Positions 38,857 through 47,940 of a stretch of 64,000 nt of DNA are shown in pieces (the first letter of the stretch is position 1; the number at the start of each line of letters is the position of its first letter). The DNA lies in the NCBI GenBank assembly GCA_963714415.1, contig CAVQOL010000027.1, positions 248,001 through 312,000 of the forward strand. The letters run 5' to 3'. The position numbers and the translations under genes were made by a program. The notes under the pieces are model-generated. The model worked only from the letters and a program-made list of their open reading frames with translations, had not been told where the DNA came from and did no database searches. Source of the DNA: JAGXRK01 sp963714415. GTDB lineage: Bacteria > Bacteroidota > Ignavibacteria > Ignavibacteriales > Ignavibacteriaceae.

Positions 38857-40374
38857 TTAGTGAAGGGCTTCATCTAAAACTTTTAAAAGTTCATTTTTAC
38901 CAAAAGGTTTTACAAGGAATTTTTTTGCACCGGCATTATAGAATTCTTTTATCTTTTCTTCAATATATTCGCTTGAGATTATAATCATTGGTCGTTTATA
39001 AGGATCATTCTTTTTGATGTCTTTACAAATAAGCATTCCCTGAAGCCAGTAATTTTTATTAACATCAAAAATGATATAGCTGAAGTTTATATCGCGAATA
39101 TACTCAAGCTTAAAATCTCTTATCGAGTAATTAACAATTTCAAATTCCTTTTTAAGAAAAGCTTTAATTAATTCATAGGAATCACCGGAATCGTCTAGCA
39201 TTAAAATACGTTGAGAATTTACGAGCTTATCTTCTTCGGAAAATATTTTCTTTTTAAAATTAAGATTTTGTGTTAAAGGAAGCGTGAAAGTAAAAGTTGA
39301 ACCAACACCTTTTATACTATCAACGAGTAAAGAACCGCCTAGTCTTTCAATGTATTTTTTGGCTAAAGCGAGTCCTAAACCATTTCCTTCAAAATTACGA
39401 CCAATGTTTAAATCTTCCTGGCTGAAAGGTTGATATAAATGATCAAGATAATTAGTGGAAATTCCTACTCCGGAATCTTTAACTTTGCACACTGCAAGAT
39501 CGCGTTCCTCAAGGACATCAACTTCTACTTCAACAAATCCCAGATGAGTAAATTTAATCGCGTTGCTGATTAAACTGTTAAATGCATTTTCAACACAATG
39601 AATATCTGCATCAACATATACTTTTGGTTTTGTAAAATTAGTTCTTAGCTGAAGATTTTTTTCCTGTGCGGCTTTCTTATGATTAGGCAAACAACTCTGA
39701 AAAAATCCTATAAGATCTATAGTTTCTATGTTCATTGTATAATTGCCGGCTTCAAGCTGGGCAAATTCAAGCATTTGAGTAATACTTTTGAATAATCTTT
39801 CACTACCGCTGTGAAGATTATCGAGATATACTTTTTCTTCGGCGTCAATCTTGTCAGCAAGGTTATCTCTGATAAGAGAGGAATATCCTAGAATAATGTT
39901 AAGCGGTGTTCTTAGTTCATGGGATAGTACATTAAGAAAATTATTTTTTAATCGTTCGGCTTCCTTATTTGCTTCGCGGGCTTTTTTTACTTCCTCCTCC
40001 GTTAAAACCATATCGGTTATGTCTTCGTGAAATAGTACTAAATACTTATGACCGAAATTGTTTATGGAGAAAACGCTTGTTTTAAGAATGGGAATTGCAC
40101 CATCTGCACTATTAAGCAGTGCATCAGTATAGTTGCTTATAGTATGATATTCTTTGCCGTCAAATACTTCAGTAATTATTTTAAATATTCCATTCTCCTT
40201 TAAAACATTATCTGAAAAAACCGAGTATTCAGATAATTCATCCAGATGATATCCCCACGTAATGATAAAAGCTTCGTTTACATAAATAATTTTACCTTCA
40301 TCATCAATTACCTGTACCGGATTGCGCAGGTTATCATACAGCATTTCGAAATATTTAATTAACTCACTGATCAT
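38857..40374 (-). CDS. PAS histidine kinase with C-terminal receiver-like domain
   Basis: A 505-residue soluble hybrid: N-terminal PAS (NPVQVIDDEGKIIYVNEAF), HisKA with His in LNVLSHELRTPLNIILGYSS, HATPase (VKDSGVGIS, GNGLGLALAKKYIERLGG), and a receiver-like end (ILMLDDSGDSYELI, IIFDVNKNYW, KKFLVKPFGK). The receiver keeps Asp and Lys but is divergent. One base downstream of the GAF kinase gene, so the two are co-expressed. Confidence 0.85.
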   Translation of the reverse strand: MISELIKYFEMLYDNLRNPVQVIDDEGKIIYVNEAFIITWGYHLDELSEYSVFSDNVLKENGIFKIITEVFDGKEYHTISNYTDALLNSADGAIPILKTSVFSINNFGHKYLVLFHEDITDMVLTEEEVKKAREANKEAERLKNNFLNVLSHELRTPLNIILGYSSLIRDNLADKIDAEEKVYLDNLHSGSERLFKSITQMLEFAQLEAGNYTMNIETIDLIGFFQSCLPNHKKAAQEKNLQLRTNFTKPKVYVDADIHCVENAFNSLISNAIKFTHLGFVEVEVDVLEERDLAVCKVKDSGVGISTNYLDHLYQPFSQEDLNIGRNFEGNGLGLALAKKYIERLGGSLLVDSIKGVGSTFTFTLPLTQNLNFKKKIFSEEDKLVNSQRILMLDDSGDSYELIKAFLKKEFEIVNYSIRDFKLEYIRDINFSYIIFDVNKNYWLQGMLICKDIKKNDPYKRPMIIISSEYIEEKIKEFYNAGAKKFLVKPFGKNELLKVLDEALH

Positions 40375-40375
40375 A

Positions 40376-41683
40376 TTAGTTTATTGGTAGTGTAATTTCA
40401 AATGCAGTTCCAACAGGAATATCAATCAATTGAATTGTTCCTCTGTGCCTATCGACTATACTCTTGCAAAGAAACAAGCCGTAACTGGTTTTACCTGCAC
40501 TGAAAAGATTAAATATATTATCTCTTAACTCTTCCGGTATTCCCGGACCATTATCTTCAACCTGGATATTAATTAAATTATTCTTAACAAACGATTTAAT
40601 TGTTATTGTTGCGTCCTTCTTTGCTTCAGCGGAATTAGTAAATAAATGAACTAATAAGTGCTGAATCTGTTCTGAATCATAGCTGCACAATTGAAGATTA
40701 TTCAATTTCGTATCAAAAGTTATAGACTGAAATTTTTTCATCGGAGAAATATACCTGATAACAGATTGTATAGTTTTATTCAGATCTCCGCTATCTTTAT
40801 TCAGATTCATGATAGAAGTTTCCATCAATACCTGAGCAAATTTCTGGATTCCACGAATACTATCAATTGCCACTTTTATTTTTAGTTTTAAGCGATCGAA
40901 TAGAAAAGTATCAGCTTTTGGGTTTGCAAACTCAAATTCCTTTTGCGACTTTTCAATCACACGCATTAAACTTTCATTTTCCAATAAAGCAATGTGCACC
41001 AGCGCTTGCAAAGACTGTCCGATTTCGGAATCTATACTTGACTTAAGAGCTTTTCTTTCAGCCTGAATAAGCTGTGTATTTGCTTCCTGTAAAGCATTGT
41101 TTGCATTTAACTGTGCATTATACAACTGTGCATTTCTTATTGCTGATGCTGCTTGTCCTGCAAGTATTTCAAAGGTGCTGGTTATTTCTTTTTCCTGGAT
41201 CTTATGCAGATGACGACTATCAACGTATATTACACCAATTTTATTTCCATCGGTTATTAGCGGGGAGCATAGAATTGTTTGAAGATCAAGACGAAAAATA
41301 CTTTTACTTGTATCAAAGTTAGTGTCGCTTTGGGCACCTTCAATAAATCTTGATTGTCCGTGATAGAAAACATCTTCAACTACAGAGGTGCTGATATGAA
41401 AAAGACTTTCCGGCAGTTGTTTATTGTTTGAATCTAAACCAAGCTTATATTCAAGTTTTCCTGAAGGGTTTTTCAGAACAATAAAACCTCTCTCGGAGTT
41501 GGTAATTCTAATTGCGTTTTTAAGGACGAGTTCCAGAACATCCTCAAGAATAAGAGAACGATTAATTGTATTGAGGATGTTAAGTATTACTTCGAGATTT
41601 TTTGCACGTTCGGAAGTTTCATCGAAGTCAGGGGAGTTCTTTAATCCGTCATCAACATTTTTTTTAAATTCTGTGAACTTCAT
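40376..41683 (-). CDS. GAF-domain sensor kinase without a clear phosphoacceptor His
   Basis: A 435-residue protein. Residues about 30-180 form a GAF domain (LVLKNAIRITNSERGFIVL, LCSPLITDGNKIGVIYVDS). The C-terminal HATPase shows VEDNGPGIPEELRDNIFNLF and YGLFLCKSIVDRHRG. The linking region has no H-E/D-x-x-P motif, so it may be an atypical kinase or act with the co-transcribed kinase at 38857-40374. Confidence 0.75.
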   Translation of the reverse strand: MKFTEFKKNVDDGLKNSPDFDETSERAKNLEVILNILNTINRSLILEDVLELVLKNAIRITNSERGFIVLKNPSGKLEYKLGLDSNNKQLPESLFHISTSVVEDVFYHGQSRFIEGAQSDTNFDTSKSIFRLDLQTILCSPLITDGNKIGVIYVDSRHLHKIQEKEITSTFEILAGQAASAIRNAQLYNAQLNANNALQEANTQLIQAERKALKSSIDSEIGQSLQALVHIALLENESLMRVIEKSQKEFEFANPKADTFLFDRLKLKIKVAIDSIRGIQKFAQVLMETSIMNLNKDSGDLNKTIQSVIRYISPMKKFQSITFDTKLNNLQLCSYDSEQIQHLLVHLFTNSAEAKKDATITIKSFVKNNLINIQVEDNGPGIPEELRDNIFNLFSAGKTSYGLFLCKSIVDRHRGTIQLIDIPVGTAFEITLPIN

Positions 41684-41788
41684 CTGACTATCTTTTGATT
41701 AAACTAAAAATATCGCTAAATGAATCCGTTACTTTAATAAACATTATATACAATACTTATGCCAAATAAGTTAAGCATTTTCTTGCGA

Positions 41789-44700
41789 TTAATCGCGTAA
41801 AAGCTTGTAAGAAATGAACCATTCCCAGTCATTTCCTCCTTTCCACCAGGCTTTTGCCACTCCACCAGAAAGTGTGGATTCAAGATTATACCAATGGCTG
41901 AACATAATATTTAATTGTGCTCCAACATCTATCCACTTATCTGCATTGGGTAGATTTGTAATTAAACCCTGGCTGAAAACAGAAAAATTAATGTTCTTTA
42001 AGTAGTGTCCTAAAATTTCAGGCGAGTCAAATCTAATTGGTGGAAACATATTTGATATCATCAATTTTAGGAAATTATCCGTAGGAATACTGTAAATCGG
42101 AACGCCCGGAAATCTAAATACTTTTTCATATTGTCGAACAGGTTCATTTTCAACTTCCCTGTTACCAAATCCACCAAAGAAAAACTGGCCATGAAGAATG
42201 TTTTCATTCAAATGATGATAGCCCGCAGAAAATTTCCATCTGAAAACATTGTGCGGTATAAGATATAGTGAATAATTGTCCCATTCTATATAAGATCCGG
42301 GTGCAACTTCAAATTTCTCCAGATCTGCACCAAAGGTCATAATACTAAATCTAAAATGATTTCCCTGTTCAAAATCAAAACTGCCTATGGTTCTCCTTAG
42401 GTCTTTATAATCAAATTCTGTTTTGAAAACATAAAAATCAGGTTCGGAAACTTCAACAAGGTTATCATTTATATATTTTGTACCTGTATAATAAGACAAT
42501 TCAGTATTCTGCTTTATCTTCAGCGGATTATCATATAACCAATAATCATTATGACCAACAGCAAATCTGTTTCCTATAGTTCCGCGCTTTCTTTCATTGA
42601 ACAAATCAAAAAAGTCTGTCGGGTTGTGTTCAAAAGCAAAGTAAAATGTTTGTTTAATGTCATATTTTAATTTGAGATGATATCTTACTTTATCCTGCAA
42701 TTCTTTAAATGGTGAAACACCGGCTTCGAGAGAAATTTCGTTTCTTAGAACAGGATCAGCAATGTATGCGTAAAACCCAAGCACTTTGCTTTTCTGAAAT
42801 CCAGATATTATTGGAATAAAAGTTTGAATCTTAAGGTTATTAAAACTGCTGTAGTCTTTTTCTCGAGTAAATTGAGATTGATCAATATTTTCTTCTGCGT
42901 TTGGTAATGCCCAATCCATTACTTCGGGATTTTTATCAAGAACTTTTTGTCCCAGATAATTTATTGCCGGTAAGCGTTGAGCTTTAGAATTAGCAATCAT
43001 TACAGGCTTCATACCGTCAGAAGTAAACTCAAAGGCAAAGAGCGAATCTTTGGAAATAAATAAAGGTTTAAATAAACCGGTTAAAGTATGAGTAACTGCG
43101 GATATTTCTCCTGTTTCAAGATCGCAACGATAAATATTTGAAACACCATTAGTATATGCATTCCAGAATAAATATCTGTCATCATCGGACCATGACGGAT
43201 TTTCTGGAGAACCTGTCGAAGTTAATGTGTTGAATTGAAATTTTCCACCCTCATCAAGTTTTGTAACATCGGATATAACAATAGATTGTTGACCTGATGC
43301 TCTATGAATAACTGCCGCAAGAAAATCACCACTGTTATTAATTGCAAGCTGCTGAATTTCATCACCATTTTCAAAAACAACCATTGTTTCAAGAACATCA
43401 AACGGAAATTTTGATTTAACAAGAATTGCTTTTGCATTATTATGTTGAATTCCCCATAATTCATGCTTTTGAGATGAAATTGTAAGGTGTCCTGTTCTGC
43501 AATCTTCAAATAGCATTCTGTCAGTATCATTTTCAATATCATACATGCGAATATCGCGGTAAAGCTGATTATTATTTGTTGTATGAAATACTAATCCTAA
43601 ACTATCATCATAAGCAGTGGAAGCAACACGAATAGCACTTGGTGATGGTAGAGAAACAAGTTTTCTTGAAGTAAAATTATTAATGTTAAATATTTTAAGA
43701 GTTGCTAATTCACCGGAGCGGTGATAACCAAAAATTATGGAGTTGAGTTTTTTTGAATAATATGGCTCCGTTACAAAACCATAAGTTTCCTCTGAAAGTT
43801 TTTGTAAAGGTGTAAGAGTTGAGGCCTTAAGAATTTCAAGGTTTTTTAGCTGGAATTCTCTTTCTTCCTTAATAAAATTATTCCAGGCATCGCTAAAACT
43901 AATTTGAAAAATTCTTTTAAACTTTCCTTTAAAACCCGGATAAAATTCCGATTCGTCTGTCGAAAACCATTGAAATATTTTTTCATTTCCATATTTAATT
44001 GCCAGATGAGTAGTAAATCTTCCGCCATAGATATAATAAAGTGTTTCAATCAGAAAACTTTCATGACCCAAATTTCCATCGAGATAAACATCACCGGGGA
44101 ATTCCTTATTCTCAGCAACAAGACTTCTAAAATACATTTCATCAAAATTTCCGAGTACACGTCCGAAACCCCCGCTAAACCATGTTTCAAGATACACGGC
44201 AGAAGCTTCCTGTTGCCATCTTGGAGTATATCTGTTGCTACCTGTAATTAAACTGAAAAGTATTGTGAGGGGTCTGTTTTTTTCAGGATTAACCTTTCCA
44301 AAAACAGATCTAAAAAAACTTTCAACATTTGAAGCACCATCATTTACAGCTATATGCACAAGTTCATGGCTTAACAACCACTGAAATCTCTCATTATAAG
44401 GAACAACTTCATATCCGGGTTCTAATGGCTCAATTTCTAGTCTAATAAAGTTTAATGGAATAGCTGTTGTACCGGCATATCCGTAATCACTTGCGTCATA
44501 AGTATTAATAACAATTCTCTCCGAGGGTTTATAACTGAAAAGTTTTGAAATTACTTTAAGCGCATTTTCTGCTGAGGCAAGAATATGACTAACCAAATGT
44601 GAGTGCGAATCACGATATATACATCTGAAGTTTTCACTATCCACCACGTACCAATTGCCATATTCCCGCTTACTGATATGAATACTAAATTCTTTATCAT

Positions 44701-45460
44701 TATCCCCCTTTTCATAATAAGCCATAATATCTTCTATTGTCAGATGGAAAATCAATTCGGTGTACTCATCATAAGGATAAACTTCAATCTTATTTATGTA
44801 TGGACTTGATTTAGATTCGATAATAGAATCTTTAGTAAGAATTACATCCCAGAGAATGAGATGCAAATTATTTCCTCTAAAAAAGTTTGAGAAAACAGGA
44901 GCTTTAGATGAAGAAGAAATAGTAACTATTGACTTCTCCTCTTCTTCTTTGATTTTTAGTGTTATGGAATTTCTAATTAGGGATGTTTCGCCGGACTCTT
45001 CAGTATATTTTAATTGATCACGTGTAACCACCTGAAGTCTGGTTGGGCTAACCTGTATAACAATTTTTTCCATTGAACTGTTTAAAAGTTCTAATGTCTC
45101 TAACAAAGGAACTAAAAACTTTTCATTTTCCGTAACAGGTGGTCGTGTTAATTGAATTGCCTGCTGCTTTTCCTCACCCGGAATTGTTTTAACTACAAAG
45201 GGATTACCAGCAGCAAAGGTTAATTGCTCTTGATGAAATTTTACTTTAAGCTCTTTTGAATCATTCTCGAAAGAATAATCAATTTTAAGAACATCCAGCA
45301 GTTCATTAAGTGAAATGAATGTATCACCTTCACTATTCTCTGCTGAGATTAAAAATGATTTGTCACCCTCAGTTACCGTTAATTTCGAAGATTCCTGTGA
45401 AAAGGCGGATACTGAAAATGAACAATAAATGATAAAAGAAAGAAGGATCTGATTTTTCAT
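41789..45460 (-). CDS. Large secreted protein: gluzincin-like domain, propeller and barrel-like end
   Basis: About 1223 residues from ATG 45460, where a signal peptide (NQILLSFIIYCSFSVSAFSQ) begins. Order: a copper-amine-oxidase-N-like repeat region, a beta-domain, a peptidase MA-like zinc protease domain with LSHELVHIAVNDG (HExxH), then QQEASAVYLE, a TolB/WD40-type propeller region, and a C-terminal aromatic beta region resembling an outer-membrane barrel (last strand YKLLRD). It probably resides in the outer membrane. I do not know a named family of this composition. Confidence 0.65.
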   Translation of the reverse strand: MKNQILLSFIIYCSFSVSAFSQESSKLTVTEGDKSFLISAENSEGDTFISLNELLDVLKIDYSFENDSKELKVKFHQEQLTFAAGNPFVVKTIPGEEKQQAIQLTRPPVTENEKFLVPLLETLELLNSSMEKIVIQVSPTRLQVVTRDQLKYTEESGETSLIRNSITLKIKEEEEKSIVTISSSSKAPVFSNFFRGNNLHLILWDVILTKDSIIESKSSPYINKIEVYPYDEYTELIFHLTIEDIMAYYEKGDNDKEFSIHISKREYGNWYVVDSENFRCIYRDSHSHLVSHILASAENALKVISKLFSYKPSERIVINTYDASDYGYAGTTAIPLNFIRLEIEPLEPGYEVVPYNERFQWLLSHELVHIAVNDGASNVESFFRSVFGKVNPEKNRPLTILFSLITGSNRYTPRWQQEASAVYLETWFSGGFGRVLGNFDEMYFRSLVAENKEFPGDVYLDGNLGHESFLIETLYYIYGGRFTTHLAIKYGNEKIFQWFSTDESEFYPGFKGKFKRIFQISFSDAWNNFIKEEREFQLKNLEILKASTLTPLQKLSEETYGFVTEPYYSKKLNSIIFGYHRSGELATLKIFNINNFTSRKLVSLPSPSAIRVASTAYDDSLGLVFHTTNNNQLYRDIRMYDIENDTDRMLFEDCRTGHLTISSQKHELWGIQHNNAKAILVKSKFPFDVLETMVVFENGDEIQQLAINNSGDFLAAVIHRASGQQSIVISDVTKLDEGGKFQFNTLTSTGSPENPSWSDDDRYLFWNAYTNGVSNIYRCDLETGEISAVTHTLTGLFKPLFISKDSLFAFEFTSDGMKPVMIANSKAQRLPAINYLGQKVLDKNPEVMDWALPNAEENIDQSQFTREKDYSSFNNLKIQTFIPIISGFQKSKVLGFYAYIADPVLRNEISLEAGVSPFKELQDKVRYHLKLKYDIKQTFYFAFEHNPTDFFDLFNERKRGTIGNRFAVGHNDYWLYDNPLKIKQNTELSYYTGTKYINDNLVEVSEPDFYVFKTEFDYKDLRRTIGSFDFEQGNHFRFSIMTFGADLEKFEVAPGSYIEWDNYSLYLIPHNVFRWKFSAGYHHLNENILHGQFFFGGFGNREVENEPVRQYEKVFRFPGVPIYSIPTDNFLKLMISNMFPPIRFDSPEILGHYLKNINFSVFSQGLITNLPNADKWIDVGAQLNIMFSHWYNLESTLSGGVAKAWWKGGNDWEWFISYKLLRD

Positions 45461-45521
45461 GAAGTGCGTCAATAAAAACAACAAAAATTTTTGCCAAAGA
45501 TAGTCTATAAAATTTTGAGAT

Positions 45522-45556
45522 AAAAATAAAAAAGCCTTCTATAAAAGAAGGCTTAA
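45522..45556 (-). terminator. Terminator after the tandem-repeat protein gene
   Basis: On the minus strand, stem AGCCTTCT / AGAAGGCT with loop TTTAT is followed by TTTTTATTTTT. Confidence 0.8.
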
Positions 45557-45581
45557 TTAAAATTCAGAGTTTGAAATAATA

Positions 45582-46298
45582 TTATCTTACGAAGATATAT
45601 CTTGTTCCAAGCTCTTCAAGCTGTGAATTTGATCTTACAAAGATATATCTTGTTCCGAGCTCTTCAAGCTGTGAATTTGATCTTACAAAGATGTACCTTG
45701 TTCCGAGCTCTTCAAGCTGTGAGTTTGATCTTACAAAGATATACCTTGTTCCAAGCTCTTCAAGCTGTGAGTTTGATCTTACAAAGATATACCTTGTTCC
45801 GAGTTCTTCAAGCTGTGAGTTTGATCTTACAAAGATAAATCTTGTTCCAAGCTCTTCAAGCTGTGAGTTTGATCTTACAAAGATATATCTTGTTCCAAGC
45901 TCTTCAAGCTGTGAGTTTGATCTTACAAAGATATATCTTGTTCCGAGCTCTTCAAGCTGTGAATTTGATCTTACGAAGATATATCTTGTTCCTAGCTCTT
46001 CAAGCTGTGAATTTGATCTTACGAAGATATATCTTGTTCCAAGCTCTTCAAGCTGTGAGTTTGATCTTACGAAGATATATCTTGTTCCAAGCTCTTCAAG
46101 CTGTGAGTTTGATCTGTTATGAATCACTCCGTTATTTGCCGATTCATAACCAATATTAGTAGAAGTAGCCTTCTCTAGAACAACAGCAGGCTGATCAACA
46201 CGGTATCTTTGAGCTTCTTCCACATTGGAGGATAGCTGTGCCATTGCTGAAGATATAAATAGCAAGCTGGCAATGATAGTAAAAAATAGTTTATGCAT
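45582..46298 (-). CDS. Secreted protein made of eleven 16-residue repeats
   Basis: About 238 residues from ATG 46298, with GGTGGG upstream; a GTG three codons earlier is unlikely. Signal peptide LFFTIIASLLFISSAMA, a 40-residue mature N-terminus (QLSSNVEEAQRYRVDQPAVV...), then eleven contiguous copies of RSNSQLEELGTRYIFV and a final Arg. Ten copies are identical in protein; one has Phe for Tyr. The repeats contain one Arg at position 1 and one at 12, a short acidic helix-like part (QLEEL) and a beta-strand-like part (RYIFVRS). Family unknown. It sits downstream of the sigma-54 activator gene, in the same direction. Possibilities are a fibre or adhesin, or a multi-copy peptide precursor. Confidence 0.8.
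   Translation of the reverse strand: MHKLFFTIIASLLFISSAMAQLSSNVEEAQRYRVDQPAVVLEKATSTNIGYESANNGVIHNRSNSQLEELGTRYIFVRSNSQLEELGTRYIFVRSNSQLEELGTRYIFVRSNSQLEELGTRYIFVRSNSQLEELGTRYIFVRSNSQLEELGTRFIFVRSNSQLEELGTRYIFVRSNSQLEELGTRYIFVRSNSQLEELGTRYIFVRSNSQLEELGTRYIFVRSNSQLEELGTRYIFVR
45588..46115 (-). repeat. Eleven 48-base tandem repeats inside the secreted protein gene
   Basis: The copies are in frame and head-to-tail without spacers. Comparing all eleven, I see six variable synonymous positions (TTC/TTT Phe, TAT/TAC Tyr, AGA/AGG Arg, CTT/CTC/CTA Leu, GAG/GAA Glu, AAT/AAC Asn) and only one amino-acid change (Tyr to Phe). The protein sequence is therefore kept more strictly than the DNA. Confidence 0.95.
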
Positions 46299-46411
46299 AG
46301 CACCCACCGATAAATTAAATATTGATAAAAAAATGACACAATTTCAAATTAAAAACCGATAATTCACCCCCGGTTTTGAAATAGATACTATAAACCTAGC
46401 GAGGTTATGTT

Positions 46412-46427
46412 CTCAACGTTAATGCCA
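46412..46427 (-). promoter_or_regulatory. Possible sigma-54-type promoter for the repeat protein
   Basis: On the minus strand, TGGCAT, five bases, TTGAG approximates the sigma-54 consensus TGGCAC-N5-TTGCA with the right spacing between the GG and TTG elements; the -12 GC is GA. It lies about 115 bases upstream of the start codon at 46298. It is adjacent to the sigma-54 activator gene, which makes the match more interesting than chance alone. Confidence 0.3.
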
Positions 46428-46556
46428 TGCACTTTTTGTTCAAATTTTATAAAAAATCAAGCTTTTTATCAGGACAGGTAATTTTTACACTTCGGGGTCG
46501 GGAAGAAGGGGTTTATTGTAAAAAATATTTACAACTTTTAAGGACTATAAATAGAT

Positions 46557-47940
46557 TTATTTTGCAGTTTTTAGAAGATTATCAAGTTTTGGTCTGGAAA
46601 TCCCAAGGAGTTTTGCAGCTTGCGATTTATTTCCACCAACCTTTTCAAGAACCCGTTTAGCATAATACCGATCAAGTTTCTTTAAGTCAATCGCAGCATA
46701 ATTCAAATCCATTCGAATCATTTGCGGTGTAACTTCGGGTATATTTTTATCAAGACTGTTTATAGGTACAGTGTTAATTAAAATTGAAAAATCTGCAAGT
46801 GATAAACTTCCATCTTCAGATAGAAGAACGGCTCTTTCAATTGTGTTTTTTAATTCACGAATATTACCGGGCCAGGAATACGCTTTAAAGAAATGAGTTA
46901 CTTCCTTATTTATCTTTTTAACTGACTTACCAAATTCTCTGTTAAATTGGTCAATAAAAAAATTCGCTAAAAGAACAATGTCTTCATCTCTCTCTCTAAG
47001 GGACGGTAATTCAATTGTAACAACATTTAATCTGTGGTATAGATCTCTTCTAAACGAACCGTCTTCAACCATATCTTCAAGATTTTTATTCGTTGCTGAA
47101 ATTATTCTTGCATTGATTGGAATATCTGTAACTCCACCCAATCTTTTAATAATTTTCTTTTCAATAGCCCGGAGAAGCTTTGCCTGAAGGTTTAAACTCA
47201 TATCTCCAATTTCATCAAGAAACAAAGTTCCCTCACCCGCTAATTCAAAAAGTCCTAATTTTCTATTACGGGCACTGGTAAATGCTCCAGCTTCATATCC
47301 GAACAATTCAGATTCCAAAAGTGTTTCCGGTATTGCAGTACAAATAATATCTACGAACGGAGCATTCTTATTCTTACTATGGTTGTGAATGGCTCTTGCA
47401 AATAATCCTTTGCCCGAACCTGTTTCCCCAAGCAATAAAATATTTGATGTGCTTTTTTCAGAGACTTTTTTTGCCAGCCCCAGAACCTTTGCAAAATTAG
47501 GTGAATGACCGACAATAGATTCAATACTATTTAATTGAAAATCTAAACCGGTTAAATAATTTTCGGAAGTTATATACTGTCCGTTTTCAATTATTTCTTT
47601 TAGTCGTGAAATAAATTTTACTATTTCATAAGGGAAAATGTATAATTCATCAAAACCAAATTTTACTAAAGAACTAACAAGCAATGCATTGTTATTCCTG
47701 ATCACAATGATGATCTTGTTATCTAAAATCTCTTTTCTTACTTAGTACTTCGGCGATGAGTTTTGAATCAATGTTTTCAATTTGAAGAATAATAATTGTA
47801 TCCGGCTCGGCTACAAATTGGGTATAGTTAGTAAAGGCAATCGGAATACTCTCCAGATTCAATTGCCTCAAAGCAGAGTTGATGGAACTTATATCTTCAA
47901 GGTCGGAATATATTTTAATGTTAACTTCTTGCTTCTTCAT
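46557..47940 (-). CDS. Sigma-54-dependent activator with degenerate receiver (one apparent frameshift)
   Basis: About 460 residues. The N-terminal 110 residues look like a receiver without the acidic pocket or phosphorylated Asp; an AAA+ domain follows (GETGSGKGLFARAIH, ESELFGYEAGAFTSA, GTLFLDEIGDM) and a Fis-type HTH (GGNKSQAAKLLGISRPKLDNLL). The frame breaks in the four-base run 47733-47736; removing one base joins SKKEILDNKIIIVIRNN. The sigma-54 contact loop is GAFTSA instead of GAFTGA. The gene overlaps the kinase-TPR gene by 4 bases, so they are translated together. Likely activator of the repeat protein gene. Confidence 0.83.

Noticed and set aside
45588..46115. A CRISPR-like array
   Set aside because: The repeats are contiguous, in frame and without unique spacers.
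45602..46159. Long open frames on the plus strand opposite the tandem repeats
   Set aside because: They arise because the 48-base repeat is free of stops in several frames; the minus-strand frame has the signal peptide, ribosome site and terminator.
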